From positions 1 through 33,860 of the forward strand of contig CAOLUI010000010.1 in the NCBI GenBank assembly GCA_948479395.1: a stretch of DNA of 33,860 bases, read 5' to 3'. Position 1 is the first letter of the stretch, and the number at the start of each line of letters is the position of its first letter. This document shows positions 16,139-24,211 of this stretch, piece after piece. The translations under genes were made by a program, and so were the position numbers. The DNA comes from an uncultured Bacilli bacterium. GTDB lineage: Bacteria; Bacillota_I; Bacilli_A; RF39; UBA660. The notes beneath the pieces are model-generated. The model had not been told where the DNA came from. It worked only from the letters and a program-made list of their open reading frames with translations, and made no database searches.

Positions 16139-17458
16139 AATTTTAATATTAATATTATAGATATTTTCTAAATCAGCTTCTTCGATTTCAATTTCGCATC
16201 CTTTCTTATTTAACTCTTCTATTGTATTACGAATTGTACTTATAGTGCTTTTTAAATCAATACCCTCCAATTCTTCTTGCTGTTCTTCGTAATCAGGAGA
16301 TAATTTAATGACACTATCCATTGGATCTACAATCATTTCTTCATTTATGGGTTTAATTATTTCTTCAATAATATTATTATCACTATCATTTTCATTTTCT
16401 TTTTCAAAAACGGGATTTGGCTGATTAAAAAATGTTACTTCAAGGGGATTTGAATCGTTTAAAGTATTTTCTTTTGATGGTTCGTTTGGTAAATTATCTA
16501 AATCATCTAAGACTTCGACATCATTTAAAACTGGTTCTTCTTGATTTTCTGTGTTATTTATAACAGGTATTTCTGGTGGGATAAAACTATTAAATATTTC
16601 ATCGGGATTTCCTAAATCCATATTTGCTTCCTCATCTTCTAAAAAATTAAAAAATTTATTAGGAACTTTATTTTCTGTTACAACAGGCTCCTTTTTAGGT
16701 TCTTCTTTTTTTTCAAAGGCTGATGGCATTAACATACTAGCAACATCATTAGGTGTACGAGCGGTGTTTATATCTTGAGCATTATTTAAAATATTATCTA
16801 TATCAGGATTGATATTTACTAAAGGAATAATATTTTCTCCTTCTTCTTCGGTTTTATCTTTTAATTTTTTTAATTCAATATCTAATTGACGTACAGTCAT
16901 TCTTTCATTGAGAATTCTTTTTAACCATTTTTTTTGTTCATCTTTATCTTCAATACTCAATAAAGCTCGAGCATGACGTTCTGAAATTTTTTCATTTAAT
17001 AAAGCATCTTGCACTTCTGAATCTAAATTTAGTAAACGTAATTTATTGGCAATAGCTGATTGTGAAACACCCATTTTATTTGCTAACTGTTCTTGAGTTA
17101 GATATCCTCTATCTAATAAGTTTTTATAGGATTTAGCTTCTTCTATAGCAGTTAAATTTCTTCTTTGAATATTTTCTACTAAAGCAACTTCAGCACTTTT
17201 ATTGTCATCTATATCTGAAATAATAACAGGAACTTTAGTAAGTCCCGCTTGGGTTGCTGCTTTATATCTTCGCTCTCCTGCGATTATTTCATACTTATCT
17301 CCTAATTTTCTAACTACTAATGGTTGAATAATCCCATGTTGTTTAATTGATTCTGTTAATTCATTTAATCCTTCTTCATTAAATGATAATCTTGGTTGAA
17401 ACCTATTAGGCATAATGTCTTCAATAGGTATTTCTTGAATATTCTTTTCTATATTCAC
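16130..17458 (-). CDS. noc: ParB-family CTPase, probable Noc, with a long acidic linker
   Basis: 442 residues from a GTG at 17458, chosen because AAAGGGG lies 8 nt upstream; an ATG 12 codons earlier has no SD. The ParB/Srx CTP-binding domain includes PNRFQPR, HGIIQPLVVR, GERRYKAA and VENIQRRNLTAIEEA. The helix-turn-helix LTQEQLANKMGVSQSAIANK and the family's ISERHARALL follow. Then comes about 150 residues of acidic, Asn/Glu-rich, low-complexity linker and a short C-terminal segment (from about LKSTISTIRNTIEELNKKG) that may dimerise. Noc and ParB are close paralogues. Position right after rsmG and NRFQPR favour Noc, and an exact Noc-box lies at 21750-21763. The parS cluster at 33 kb would fit ParB. 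No parA is adjacent. Confidence 0.85.
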   Translation of the reverse strand: MNIEKNIQEIPIEDIMPNRFQPRLSFNEEGLNELTESIKQHGIIQPLVVRKLGDKYEIIAGERRYKAATQAGLTKVPVIISDIDDNKSAEVALVENIQRRNLTAIEEAKSYKNLLDRGYLTQEQLANKMGVSQSAIANKLRLLNLDSEVQDALLNEKISERHARALLSIEDKDEQKKWLKRILNERMTVRQLDIELKKLKDKTEEEGENIIPLVNINPDIDNILNNAQDINTARTPNDVASMLMPSAFEKKEEPKKEPVVTENKVPNKFFNFLEDEEANMDLGNPDEIFNSFIPPEIPVINNTENQEEPVLNDVEVLDDLDNLPNEPSKENTLNDSNPLEVTFFNQPNPVFEKENENDSDNNIIEEIIKPINEEMIVDPMDSVIKLSPDYEEQQEELEGIDLKSTISTIRNTIEELNKKGCEIEIEEADLENIYNINIKIKK

Positions 17459-17502
17459 ACTATCAGCCCCTTTTAGTCTATTATTAATATACATTATTTA
17501 TC

Positions 17503-18207
17503 TTATTTTTTCAATGGTTTTTTGAGAATTTTATCATAACTTCTTGGATATAAGGAAGATGTTTTTTGGGAATGTTTAATAACTAAAATAGTTCTCTTAC
17601 TATTTTCAATAGGTAAAGTAAATTCCTCTTTCTTTATTAATTCTCCTCCTAATATTTTTAGAGTGTGAAAGCTATTATTGTATTCTTCTTCAATATGAGA
17701 TTTTAATGGAATAAATAGACCATTAATCTTTAAAGCTGGAATAGATAATTCTGCAATTATTCTTAAATCAGCTACTGCTCTAGATGTGACAATATCAAAT
17801 TTTTCCAGGTTATTCTTGACATATACTTCTGCTCTATCATTAATAAATTCTACATTTGATAATTGTAAAAAAGAATTTAAATATTCTAAAAATTTGATCT
17901 TTTTATGATTGGAATCTAATAAAGTAAATTGACAATGAGGATTTATAATAGCTAAAACCATTCCAGGAAAACCAGCACCAGTTCCAATATCAAGAATTTT
18001 ATTATGGGGCGAAAGATATTTTTGAAGAGTTAAAGAATCATAAAAATGTTTTAGATAAATGCCTTCTTCATCTTTAATAGCAGTTAAATTAGTATGCAAA
18101 TTATATTCAATTAATATATTTTTATAAATTTCTAATTGTTCTAATTCTTTTGATGTTAAATTTATATTTAGTTTTTTTAAATATTCATAAAATAATTCTT
18201 TATTCAT
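17503..18207 (-). CDS. rsmG: 16S rRNA (guanine-N7) methyltransferase RsmG
   Basis: 234 residues. RsmG (GidB) makes m7G at position 527 (E. coli numbering) of 16S rRNA with SAM. NLTAIKDEEGIYLKHFYDSL and the SAM loop ILDIGTGAGFPGMVLAI (about 70-86) are diagnostic, followed by TSRAVADL (about 140-147). The ATG overlaps the end of mnmG by 8 bases, so the two are translationally coupled. Confidence 0.96.
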   Translation of the reverse strand: MNKELFYEYLKKLNINLTSKELEQLEIYKNILIEYNLHTNLTAIKDEEGIYLKHFYDSLTLQKYLSPHNKILDIGTGAGFPGMVLAIINPHCQFTLLDSNHKKIKFLEYLNSFLQLSNVEFINDRAEVYVKNNLEKFDIVTSRAVADLRIIAELSIPALKINGLFIPLKSHIEEEYNNSFHTLKILGGELIKKEEFTLPIENSKRTILVIKHSQKTSSLYPRSYDKILKKPLKK

Positions 18208-20065
18208 TTTTGTTATATTCCTTTTTTAAATAGATAGCTAAGATAGAGATATCGGAAGGATTAACTCCACTAATACGGGCAGCTTGTCCAATCGAAATAG
18301 GACGAATTTTTTCTAATTTTACTCGAGCTTCGCTAGCCAAATTTTTGATTTTTTTATAATCAATATCTTGAGGAATTTGTTTTTCTTCTAATTTTAACAT
18401 TTTATTAATTTCTTTTTGCGTTTTATTAATATATCCTTCATATTTTATTTCTATTTCTACTTCTTCTTTCACTTCAGGCGAAAAATCAATTTTTAGAAAT
18501 TCTTCTAAGAACTCTAAAGTAATTTCGGGGCGTTTTAATAATTCGATTAAGGTTATTTTATTATGAGGTATACTAAATTTTTCTTCTTGAAAAATTTTTT
18601 TATTAATATCATTTATTTCTAATTTAGTTTGGGTTAAAAAGTCTTTTAATTTTTGAATATTTTTAACTTTTTCTAAATATTTTTGATAGGATTTTTCTGT
18701 TATGCTTCCATATTTAAAAGCTAATTCTTTTAAACGTAAATCGGCGTTATCATGACGCAATAACAAACGATACTCAGCACGTGATGTTAGCATTCTATAT
18801 GGTTCTTTAGTTCCTTTGGTTACTAAATCATCTATTAAAACTCCAATATAAGATTCATTTCTTTTTAAAATTAAAGGGGATTTTTTTTCTATTTTTCGAA
18901 CAGCATTTATTCCCGCTATAAGGCCTTGAGCTGCGGCCTCTTCATAACCACTAGTCCCATTTATTTGCCCGGCTGTAAAAAGATTTTCGATTATTTTGGT
19001 TTCTAAAGATGGTTTTAATTGTAAAGGATCAATTGCATCATATTCTATAGCATAAGCATATTTAGTTATTTCAGCCTTTTCTAAGCCTTTTAAACTATGC
19101 ACCATTTGTTCTTGAACATCTTCAGGCATACTGGTAGAAAAACCCCCAATATACCATTCATCATAATATTTACTTTCAGGTTCTAGAAACAATTGATGAC
19201 GTTCTTTATCTTTAAATCGTACTATTTTATCTTCAATTGAAGGACAATATCTTGGACCAGTTCCGGTAACATGTCCTCCATACATACTTGATTTTTCCAA
19301 ATTATCTAATATAATTTGATGAGTTTTTTCATTCGTATAGACTAAGAAACATTTTTCTTGATTATTAAGTTTATAAAAAGGTTTATTATCATGAGAAAAT
19401 GTATAATATTTATCATCTCCTAGTTCTTCTTGACAAACAGAAAAATCAAGAGAATCTTTTTTTACTCGCGGTGGGGTTCCAGTTTTAAGTCTTTGAATCG
19501 TAAATCCTAATTTTTTTAAATTATCACTTAAAAAATTACTTCGTTTTTCGCCATGAGGTCCACTTTCGATACTTTTTGCTCCTCTTAGAATATTACTTTT
19601 TAAATATGTTCCAGTGGTTAATATTAAAGTATTACAATATATTTTTTCATGATTATTTAATATAATACCTTCGATAATGTTATTACTAACTATTAATTCT
19701 TCCACGATCCCCTCTTTTATTTCTAAATGAGGGGTATTTTTTAATTCTTCTAACATATTTTTAGGATATATAATTTTATCGATTTGACATCTTAGCGATT
19801 GAACAGCAGGGCCTTTTTTCCGATTTAACATTTTAATTTGAAAATGAGATTTATCAGCAACACGTCCCATTAAACCACCTAAGGCGTCGATATCACGAAC
19901 AATAATTCCTTTTGCAGTTCCGCCAATGGATGGATTACAAGGAGTGTCTGCTATATTTTTTATATTCATTGTTAATAAAAGCGTTTTTTTCCCCATAAAA
20001 GCTGCTATATGGGCAGCTTCACAACCAGCATGTCCTCCTCCTACAACTATAAGGTCATATTTCAT
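18200..20065 (-). CDS. mnmG: tRNA uridine-34 5-carboxymethylaminomethyl modification enzyme MnmG
   Basis: 621 residues from the ATG at 20065; AAGGTG lies 6 nt upstream, and a GTG three codons earlier would overlap that SD. MnmG (GidA) binds FAD and NADH and, with MnmE, modifies U34 of tRNAs. The FAD motif YDLIVVGGGHAGCEAAH is at the N-terminus. IGGTAKGIIVRDIDALGG, GTYLKSNILRG and the C-terminal helical domain with RPISIGQAARISGVNPSDISIL are typical. It is encoded in the same direction as mnmE, with a decayed GNAT gene in between. Confidence 0.97.
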   Translation of the reverse strand: MKYDLIVVGGGHAGCEAAHIAAFMGKKTLLLTMNIKNIADTPCNPSIGGTAKGIIVRDIDALGGLMGRVADKSHFQIKMLNRKKGPAVQSLRCQIDKIIYPKNMLEELKNTPHLEIKEGIVEELIVSNNIIEGIILNNHEKIYCNTLILTTGTYLKSNILRGAKSIESGPHGEKRSNFLSDNLKKLGFTIQRLKTGTPPRVKKDSLDFSVCQEELGDDKYYTFSHDNKPFYKLNNQEKCFLVYTNEKTHQIILDNLEKSSMYGGHVTGTGPRYCPSIEDKIVRFKDKERHQLFLEPESKYYDEWYIGGFSTSMPEDVQEQMVHSLKGLEKAEITKYAYAIEYDAIDPLQLKPSLETKIIENLFTAGQINGTSGYEEAAAQGLIAGINAVRKIEKKSPLILKRNESYIGVLIDDLVTKGTKEPYRMLTSRAEYRLLLRHDNADLRLKELAFKYGSITEKSYQKYLEKVKNIQKLKDFLTQTKLEINDINKKIFQEEKFSIPHNKITLIELLKRPEITLEFLEEFLKIDFSPEVKEEVEIEIKYEGYINKTQKEINKMLKLEEKQIPQDIDYKKIKNLASEARVKLEKIRPISIGQAARISGVNPSDISILAIYLKKEYNKNE

Positions 20066-20116
20066 CTTTCTCACCTTCTATTTTTTTTTCATACATATAT
20101 TTTTCTTATCTCCTTT

Positions 20117-20331
20117 TTATATTTTTATTGCTTTTTTTCTTGCTAGTTCTTCCGCAAAGTGCAATAATTTTTTAGCAATTCCTAGTTTCTGATATTGTTT
20201 TAGAATGGTTAATCGATGAAGAATGTAAGCTTTTTCTTGACTTGTTTCTATTAAGTTGCCATATTCTTTTTTATCTTCTTCGATTATTTTTATAATTTTT
20301 TTATGTTTTCTTGACTTCCTAATTCAATCAT
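20117..20331 (-). pseudogene. GNAT N-acetyltransferase remnant
   Basis: An ATG at 20331 opens MIELGSQENIKKL and then stops. Adding one A to the 7-base A run restores a frame continuing IIKIIEEDKKEYG and then AYILHRLTILKQYQKLGIAK, followed by KLLHFAEELARKKAIKI and a stop. HRL..L..YQ..GI..KLL.FAEELA is the acetyl-CoA-binding core of GNAT enzymes. The central strands before it and the C-terminal third after it are missing, so this is a frameshifted, internally deleted and truncated gene. It lies between mnmE and mnmG. Confidence 0.7.
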
Positions 20332-20361
20332 ATTCACACATCCTTAATTTGGAACTTTCCT

Positions 20362-21711
20362 TTACTTTCCTAAACAAAAATTTTGAAATAGTTTATCTAT
20401 TAGTTCATCTTCGTAAGTCTCTCCTATTAAAAGACCTAATGTTTCCCAGACATCTCTTATATAAATTTCTAACATATCAATAGGCATATTTTTGGGAATA
20501 TCATCTGCTACTTTAGTAATATCTTTTATGGCTTTTTTTATTAAATTTATTTGTCGAATATTTGATAAATAAGTACCATCTTTTTCTTCAATCTTATCTA
20601 AATGATATAAATTAATTATTTCTTTTTTAAGATTATCAAGTCCATTTATTTCTTTAGTATTACCTGAGATAAAAGAAATATCTGAGGGAAGGTTTATTTT
20701 TTTCGCCAAATCATTTTTATTGAGAAAAATTATATGCGGTTTTTTTTGAATTTTTTTTATTAATTCTTGATCCTCAAAAGTTAACTCTTCATTATTATTT
20801 AAGACTAATATTATTAAGTCAGCCGTATCAATTATTTTTTTACTGCGATTGACTCCAATTTTTTCAACTTGGTCATTGGTTTTGCGAATACCTGCTGTAT
20901 CAATTAAATTTAATTCTATACCATTCATGGTGGTTTTGGCTTCAATTAAATCTCTTGTAGTTCCAGAAATATCAGTCACAATAGCTTTTTCTTCATTAAG
21001 AAAAGCATTTAAAAGACTACTTTTTCCCACATTAGGTCGACCTACTAAAGCTATATCAATTCCTGATTTTATAATTTTGCCAAGAGAAGCATTTTCTAAT
21101 AAATGTCCTAAATCTTTTTTTATATTTAAAACTTGATTCATTAAATCTTCATTTGTTACTTCTTTATTATCCTCATATTCGGGATAATCTATATTTACAG
21201 CAATGTTAGCTAAAAGATTTAATATTTTATCTCTTTCTGTTTTTATTATATTGGTTAAGCGACCATTTAATGAATTAATAGCAATTGCTCGTTGTTTTTC
21301 ACTTTTGGAAGAAATTAAATCCTGAACGGCTTCTGCTTCTAATAGATTAATTCGGCCATTTAAAAAAGCTCTTTTAGTAAATTCACCAGGCTCAGCTATT
21401 CTGGCTCCGTTCTCAATTACTAAAGAAAAAATTTTATTCGTTGTTGCTATTCCACCATGACAATTAATTTCAACAACATTTTCAGTTGTATAAGTTTTAG
21501 GTGCTAACATAACCATCACTAATACTTCATCGATTATTTGATCTTGGTCTATTATATAACCATAATTGATAGTATGAGATTTTACTTTTTCTAAATTTTT
21601 TCCTTTAAATATTTTATTAACTATCTTTAAAGAATCTTTGCCACTTATACGAACAATGGAAATAGCACCTTTACCAGAAGCAGTTGAGATTGAAGCAATT
21701 GTATCTTCCAT
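20362..21711 (-). CDS. mnmE: tRNA modification GTPase MnmE
   Basis: 449 residues from the ATG at 21711 (AAGGAAG 8 nt upstream; a GTG three codons earlier is too close to the SD). MnmE is a potassium-activated GTPase that partners MnmG in U34 modification. The N-terminal folate-binding domain starts DTIASISTASGKGAISIVRI. The G domain has GRPNVGKSSLLNAFL, DISGTTRDL, DTAGIRKT and LNKNDL. The C-terminal FCLGK carries the catalytic cysteine. Its promoter overlaps an exact Noc-box. Confidence 0.97.
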   Translation of the reverse strand: MEDTIASISTASGKGAISIVRISGKDSLKIVNKIFKGKNLEKVKSHTINYGYIIDQDQIIDEVLVMVMLAPKTYTTENVVEINCHGGIATTNKIFSLVIENGARIAEPGEFTKRAFLNGRINLLEAEAVQDLISSKSEKQRAIAINSLNGRLTNIIKTERDKILNLLANIAVNIDYPEYEDNKEVTNEDLMNQVLNIKKDLGHLLENASLGKIIKSGIDIALVGRPNVGKSSLLNAFLNEEKAIVTDISGTTRDLIEAKTTMNGIELNLIDTAGIRKTNDQVEKIGVNRSKKIIDTADLIILVLNNNEELTFEDQELIKKIQKKPHIIFLNKNDLAKKINLPSDISFISGNTKEINGLDNLKKEIINLYHLDKIEEKDGTYLSNIRQINLIKKAIKDITKVADDIPKNMPIDMLEIYIRDVWETLGLLIGETYEDELIDKLFQNFCLGK

Positions 21712-21733
21712 TTTTGTCACTTCCTTCGCGGGT

Positions 21734-21742
21734 ATTATATCA
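21734..21742 (-). promoter_or_regulatory. Extended -10 promoter of mnmE
   Basis: On the minus strand TGATATAAT is an extended -10 element about 22 bases before the mnmE start codon. The -35 position (TTTCCC) is poor and falls inside the Noc-box palindrome. Confidence 0.5.
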
Positions 21743-21749
21743 TATAATT

Positions 21750-21763
21750 ATTTCCCGGGAAAT
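21750..21763. promoter_or_regulatory. Noc-binding site (NBS), exact consensus
   Basis: ATTTCCCGGGAAAT is identical to the 14-bp Bacillus Noc-box. It lies between the jag terminator and the mnmE -10. Noc bound here would spread on nearby DNA and tether it to the membrane, holding off division over the origin. It could also repress mnmE by covering the -35 region. Confidence 0.8.
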
Positions 21764-21770
21764 CTTTTAT

Positions 21771-21802
21771 TAAAAAACCTATTGTTATTATGCAATAGGT
21801 TT
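21771..21802 (-). terminator. jag terminator
   Basis: AAACCTATTG and CAATAGGTTT form a 10-bp stem with an 8-base loop, followed by T residues on the minus strand. The 5' arm includes the last codons of jag. Confidence 0.85.
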
Positions 21803-22396
21803 AATTATAACATGGCGATTTGGCTCTTCTCCTTCACTAATTGTAGTTATGCCTTCAAAATTAACTAAAGAATTGTGAATAACTCTTCTTTCAAAAGAAT
21901 TCATATTTTCTAATTTTACTTTGATTTTAGTAGAAACTACTTCTTTAGCCATTTTTTTAGCTAAATGTTCAAGATTTTGAATTCTTTGTTCTTTATAGTT
22001 TTCTACATCTAAATTTAGATTTATATAATATTTATATTGATTTAAAAAGTATTGTCTACATAAAATTTCTAAAGCTTTTAAAGTTTGCCCATTTTTCCCA
22101 ATTAAAATTTGATTATTATCAGAAGTCATTTGAACTTCTATTTTACGTTCTTTTAATTGAGTTTCAATCATGACTTTAAGGCCTAAATTTTCAATTACTT
22201 GGGAAAGAAAATTTTTAATTTCTTTTTCCACTTCGTTTAAGGTAGTGGCATTTATTTTAAATGTTAAACTTTTAAAAAGATGCCCTTTTTCCTCTTTAAT
22301 ATTATAAATTATTTCATTTAAATTGGCATTTAATGTTTCACTAACCTTTTTTAAAGCCTCTTCTTTTGTTTTAGCTTCTAATTTTACTTCTTGCAT
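21788..22396 (-). CDS. khpB: Jag/KhpB RNA-binding protein
   Basis: 202 residues from the ATG at 22396, which has AGAGG 5-6 nt upstream; an upstream in-frame ATG lies deep inside yidC and is not used. Three domains are visible: Jag-N (about 3-50, KLEAKTKEEALKKVSETL), a KH domain with the GxxG loop IGKNGQTLKALEIL (about 117-130), and an R3H domain RRVIHNSLVNFEGITTISEG ending NRHVIIKP. In Bacillus it is encoded after spoIIIJ (yidC). Homologues bind many RNAs and affect cell elongation and division. It starts 1 base after the yidC stop. Confidence 0.94.
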   Translation of the reverse strand: MQEVKLEAKTKEEALKKVSETLNANLNEIIYNIKEEKGHLFKSLTFKINATTLNEVEKEIKNFLSQVIENLGLKVMIETQLKERKIEVQMTSDNNQILIGKNGQTLKALEILCRQYFLNQYKYYINLNLDVENYKEQRIQNLEHLAKKMAKEVVSTKIKVKLENMNSFERRVIHNSLVNFEGITTISEGEEPNRHVIIKPIA

Positions 22397-22397
22397 C

Positions 22398-23354
22398 TTA
22401 TCCTCTTTTCTTACTCTTAGAATTATTAATTTTTTTGAATAAATAATTTTGAATAACAATAAATCCATTAGTTACAACCCAGTATAAAGCAATTGCTGTT
22501 GGTAAACTAAAAGAAGCAAATGAGATGATTATAATCATAAATATTAAAGAATAACGCATTTGACGTTCCATTTCACTATTAGTACCTGCTTGATTCATGG
22601 AATTTTTAAAAGATAAATAAGTAGTTAAGACAATTAGTATTATTAAAATAATATATAAATAGTTACCATTACTTATACCTACTCCTGGAGTCATACCTAA
22701 TTTCATGCCAAATAATTTATCTTCAAAAATGGCCGGAACACGATTAATAGCTTGTAAAAAAGCAAAAAATAACGGTAATTGAATAAAAGCTATTAAACAG
22801 CCTGATACGGGATTTATTTTATATTTCTTATAAACCAACATTGTTTCTTGGCTTTTTTTCATCATAGAATCACTGTCAGTTTTATTGGCATATTTTTTTT
22901 CTATTTTTTTAATTTCTGGAGTTGCTTTCTTCATATTTTCTGATTGATCAATACTTTTTTTGGAAAAAGGCATCAAAATAAGACGAATTAAGCACCCTAC
23001 TAACATTACAGAAATACCATAATTTTTTACCAAAGATCCTAATTTCAATATTAAATAAGCTAAAGGTTTTACAAAAATTGATTCCCATAAACCATTATAC
23101 TTAATACTATTAGGCTTAAATTTATTGCATTCTGGTAAATCTTCTAATTTTGTTTTTAACTGATCATTATATTTTTCATACTTTTCATATAAAGATTTTT
23201 CTGTTGGTTTACAAAGAATATTATTTTGTAAACTTTGACCAGTTTCTTCATTAGTGATTATTTTTTTATTTTCTTTTAAATAATCTTTGTTTCCACATCC
23301 AGTGGTGAATAATAAACTTATAAATATTAAAATAGTTAATTTTTTTAGTTTCAT
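22398..23354 (-). CDS. yidC: Membrane protein insertase YidC/OxaA (lipoprotein)
   Basis: 318 residues from the ATG at 23354 (AAAGGAG upstream). The signal peptide LISLLFTTG-type 'FISLLFTTGCGNKD' has a lipobox with cysteine about residue 20. Five membrane helices follow, with YGISVMLVGCLIRLILMPFSKKS, which carries the arginine that gives YidC its hydrophilic groove, and the coiled-coil loop MKKATPEIKKIEKKYANK. It inserts membrane proteins alone or with SecYEG; the SpoIIIJ role in sporulation is possible. The start overlaps rnpA by 4 bases (ATGA). Confidence 0.95.
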   Translation of the reverse strand: MKLKKLTILIFISLLFTTGCGNKDYLKENKKIITNEETGQSLQNNILCKPTEKSLYEKYEKYNDQLKTKLEDLPECNKFKPNSIKYNGLWESIFVKPLAYLILKLGSLVKNYGISVMLVGCLIRLILMPFSKKSIDQSENMKKATPEIKKIEKKYANKTDSDSMMKKSQETMLVYKKYKINPVSGCLIAFIQLPLFFAFLQAINRVPAIFEDKLFGMKLGMTPGVGISNGNYLYIILIILIVLTTYLSFKNSMNQAGTNSEMERQMRYSLIFMIIIISFASFSLPTAIALYWVVTNGFIVIQNYLFKKINNSKSKKRG

Positions 23355-23677
23355 TTTATCTCCTTTATTAATTCTATTAATTTTCTTTCCATTTCTTGAA
23401 AAAATGTAAAAGCACAATCTTTTTTTATCATTATAATATAATCAACACTATTTGAAAAGATGTCTTTATTTTGATCAATAATCATTTTAACTTGTCTTTT
23501 TAATTTGTTACGTAACACAGCTTTACCTACTTTTTTACTTATAGCTAAACCAAAACAAGGATACTTTTTTTCTCTTTTCCTTATATATATAGTAAAATAT
23601 TTATTTTTTAAATAGGGACAATTTTTAATTATTTGATTAAATTCTTCTTTTCTTTTTATAATTTCATATTTTTTCAA
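23351..23677 (-). CDS. rnpA: Ribonuclease P protein component
   Basis: 108 residues starting with TTG at 23677, with AGGAAG 7 nt upstream. RnpA helps RNase P RNA cleave 5' leaders of pre-tRNA. The RNR region GKAVLRNKLKRQVKMIID (about 50-67) and the opening IIKRKEEFNQII are conserved. It is separated from rpmH by a terminator, which would lower its expression relative to L34, and it is coupled to yidC. The RNase P RNA gene is not in this window. Confidence 0.94.
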   Translation of the reverse strand: MKKYEIIKRKEEFNQIIKNCPYLKNKYFTIYIRKREKKYPCFGLAISKKVGKAVLRNKLKRQVKMIIDQNKDIFSNSVDYIIMIKKDCAFTFFQEMERKLIELIKEIK

Positions 23678-23700
23678 GATATCACTTCCTATTTAATAAT

Positions 23701-23725
23701 ATCAAAAAAACCACTTAAAGTGGTT
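23701..23725 (-). terminator. Attenuating terminator between rpmH and rnpA
   Basis: On the minus strand AACCACTT TA AAGTGGTT starts inside the rpmH stop codon and is followed by TTTTTT. As no promoter is evident before rnpA, partial read-through is expected, giving more L34 than RnpA. Confidence 0.8.
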
Positions 23726-23849
23726 ACTTTGTAATTAAATTTTTACGGCCTTTTTTTCTTCTACTTTTTAAAATCTTTGTTTCTTTACGAGCAAAAAAAC
23801 CATGTTTCTTTGCTTTTTTTCTTTTATTTGGTTGATATGTCCTAATCAT
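23724..23849 (-). CDS. rpmH: Ribosomal protein L34 (bL34)
   Basis: 41 residues, highly basic. It starts MIRTYQPNKRKKAKKHGFFA and ends KSRRKKGRKNLITK; the family pattern is M.RTYQP.KR...HGF..R......L..RR.KGR..L. It is one of the smallest 50S proteins, near the 23S core. Strong SD AAAGGAGG before the ATG at 23849. The head-to-head arrangement with dnaA across the origin is the classic bacterial oriC layout. Confidence 0.96.
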   Translation of the reverse strand: MIRTYQPNKRKKAKKHGFFARKETKILKSRRKKGRKNLITK

Positions 23850-23882
23850 TTTAATTACCTCCTTTAAATCTAAAGCTTCCTT

Positions 23883-23912
23883 ATTATAATATTAGTGGAT
23901 AAAAAAAGTCAA
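23883..23912 (-). promoter_or_regulatory. Promoter of rpmH-rnpA-yidC-jag with a DnaA box in its spacer
   Basis: On the minus strand TTGACT (23912-23907), 18 bp, TATAAT (23888-23883). A near-consensus DnaA box (23894-23902) occupies the spacer, so DnaA binding could modulate this ribosomal-protein operon. Confidence 0.7.
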
Positions 23913-24134
23913 GAAATTATCTTGAAAGATTAATAGTTGATTGTTTGTGAATAACTTTTATTTTAAATAAAGAGATAATTATGGTTATAAACATATAAAC
24001 AGATGTGTTGATAATTATTATGCACATGTTAATAAAAAAAAATTAAAAATTTGTGGATAATGTTGATAAATTTTAAAAACTCGTTTAATATAAGGAAAAA
24101 TTGATGTGGATAAAATGTGAATTAGTGTGAATAA
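23894..24134 (+). other. oriC: oriC part 1: DnaA-box cluster upstream of dnaA
   Basis: Exact consensus boxes TGTGGATAA lie at 24052-24060 and 24105-24113. One-mismatch boxes lie at 23894 (AGTGGATAA), 23946 and 24126 (TGTGAATAA), 24006 and 24061 (TGTTGATAA), and on the other strand at 24018 (TTATGCACA). A two-mismatch TGTGAATTA is at 24116. The 24052-24134 boxes all point the same way. The region fills the 362-bp gap between rpmH and dnaA. It probably contains the dnaA promoter, of which only a weak TACAAT (24170-24175) is visible, so DnaA would autoregulate. Confidence 0.88.
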
Positions 24135-24211
24135 ACCTTTTTTAGCTTTTAATTTAAAAAGGATTGAGCTACAATGAAATTGGTTAGAGTAACGATAGCG
24201 GGGTGAGGTAG

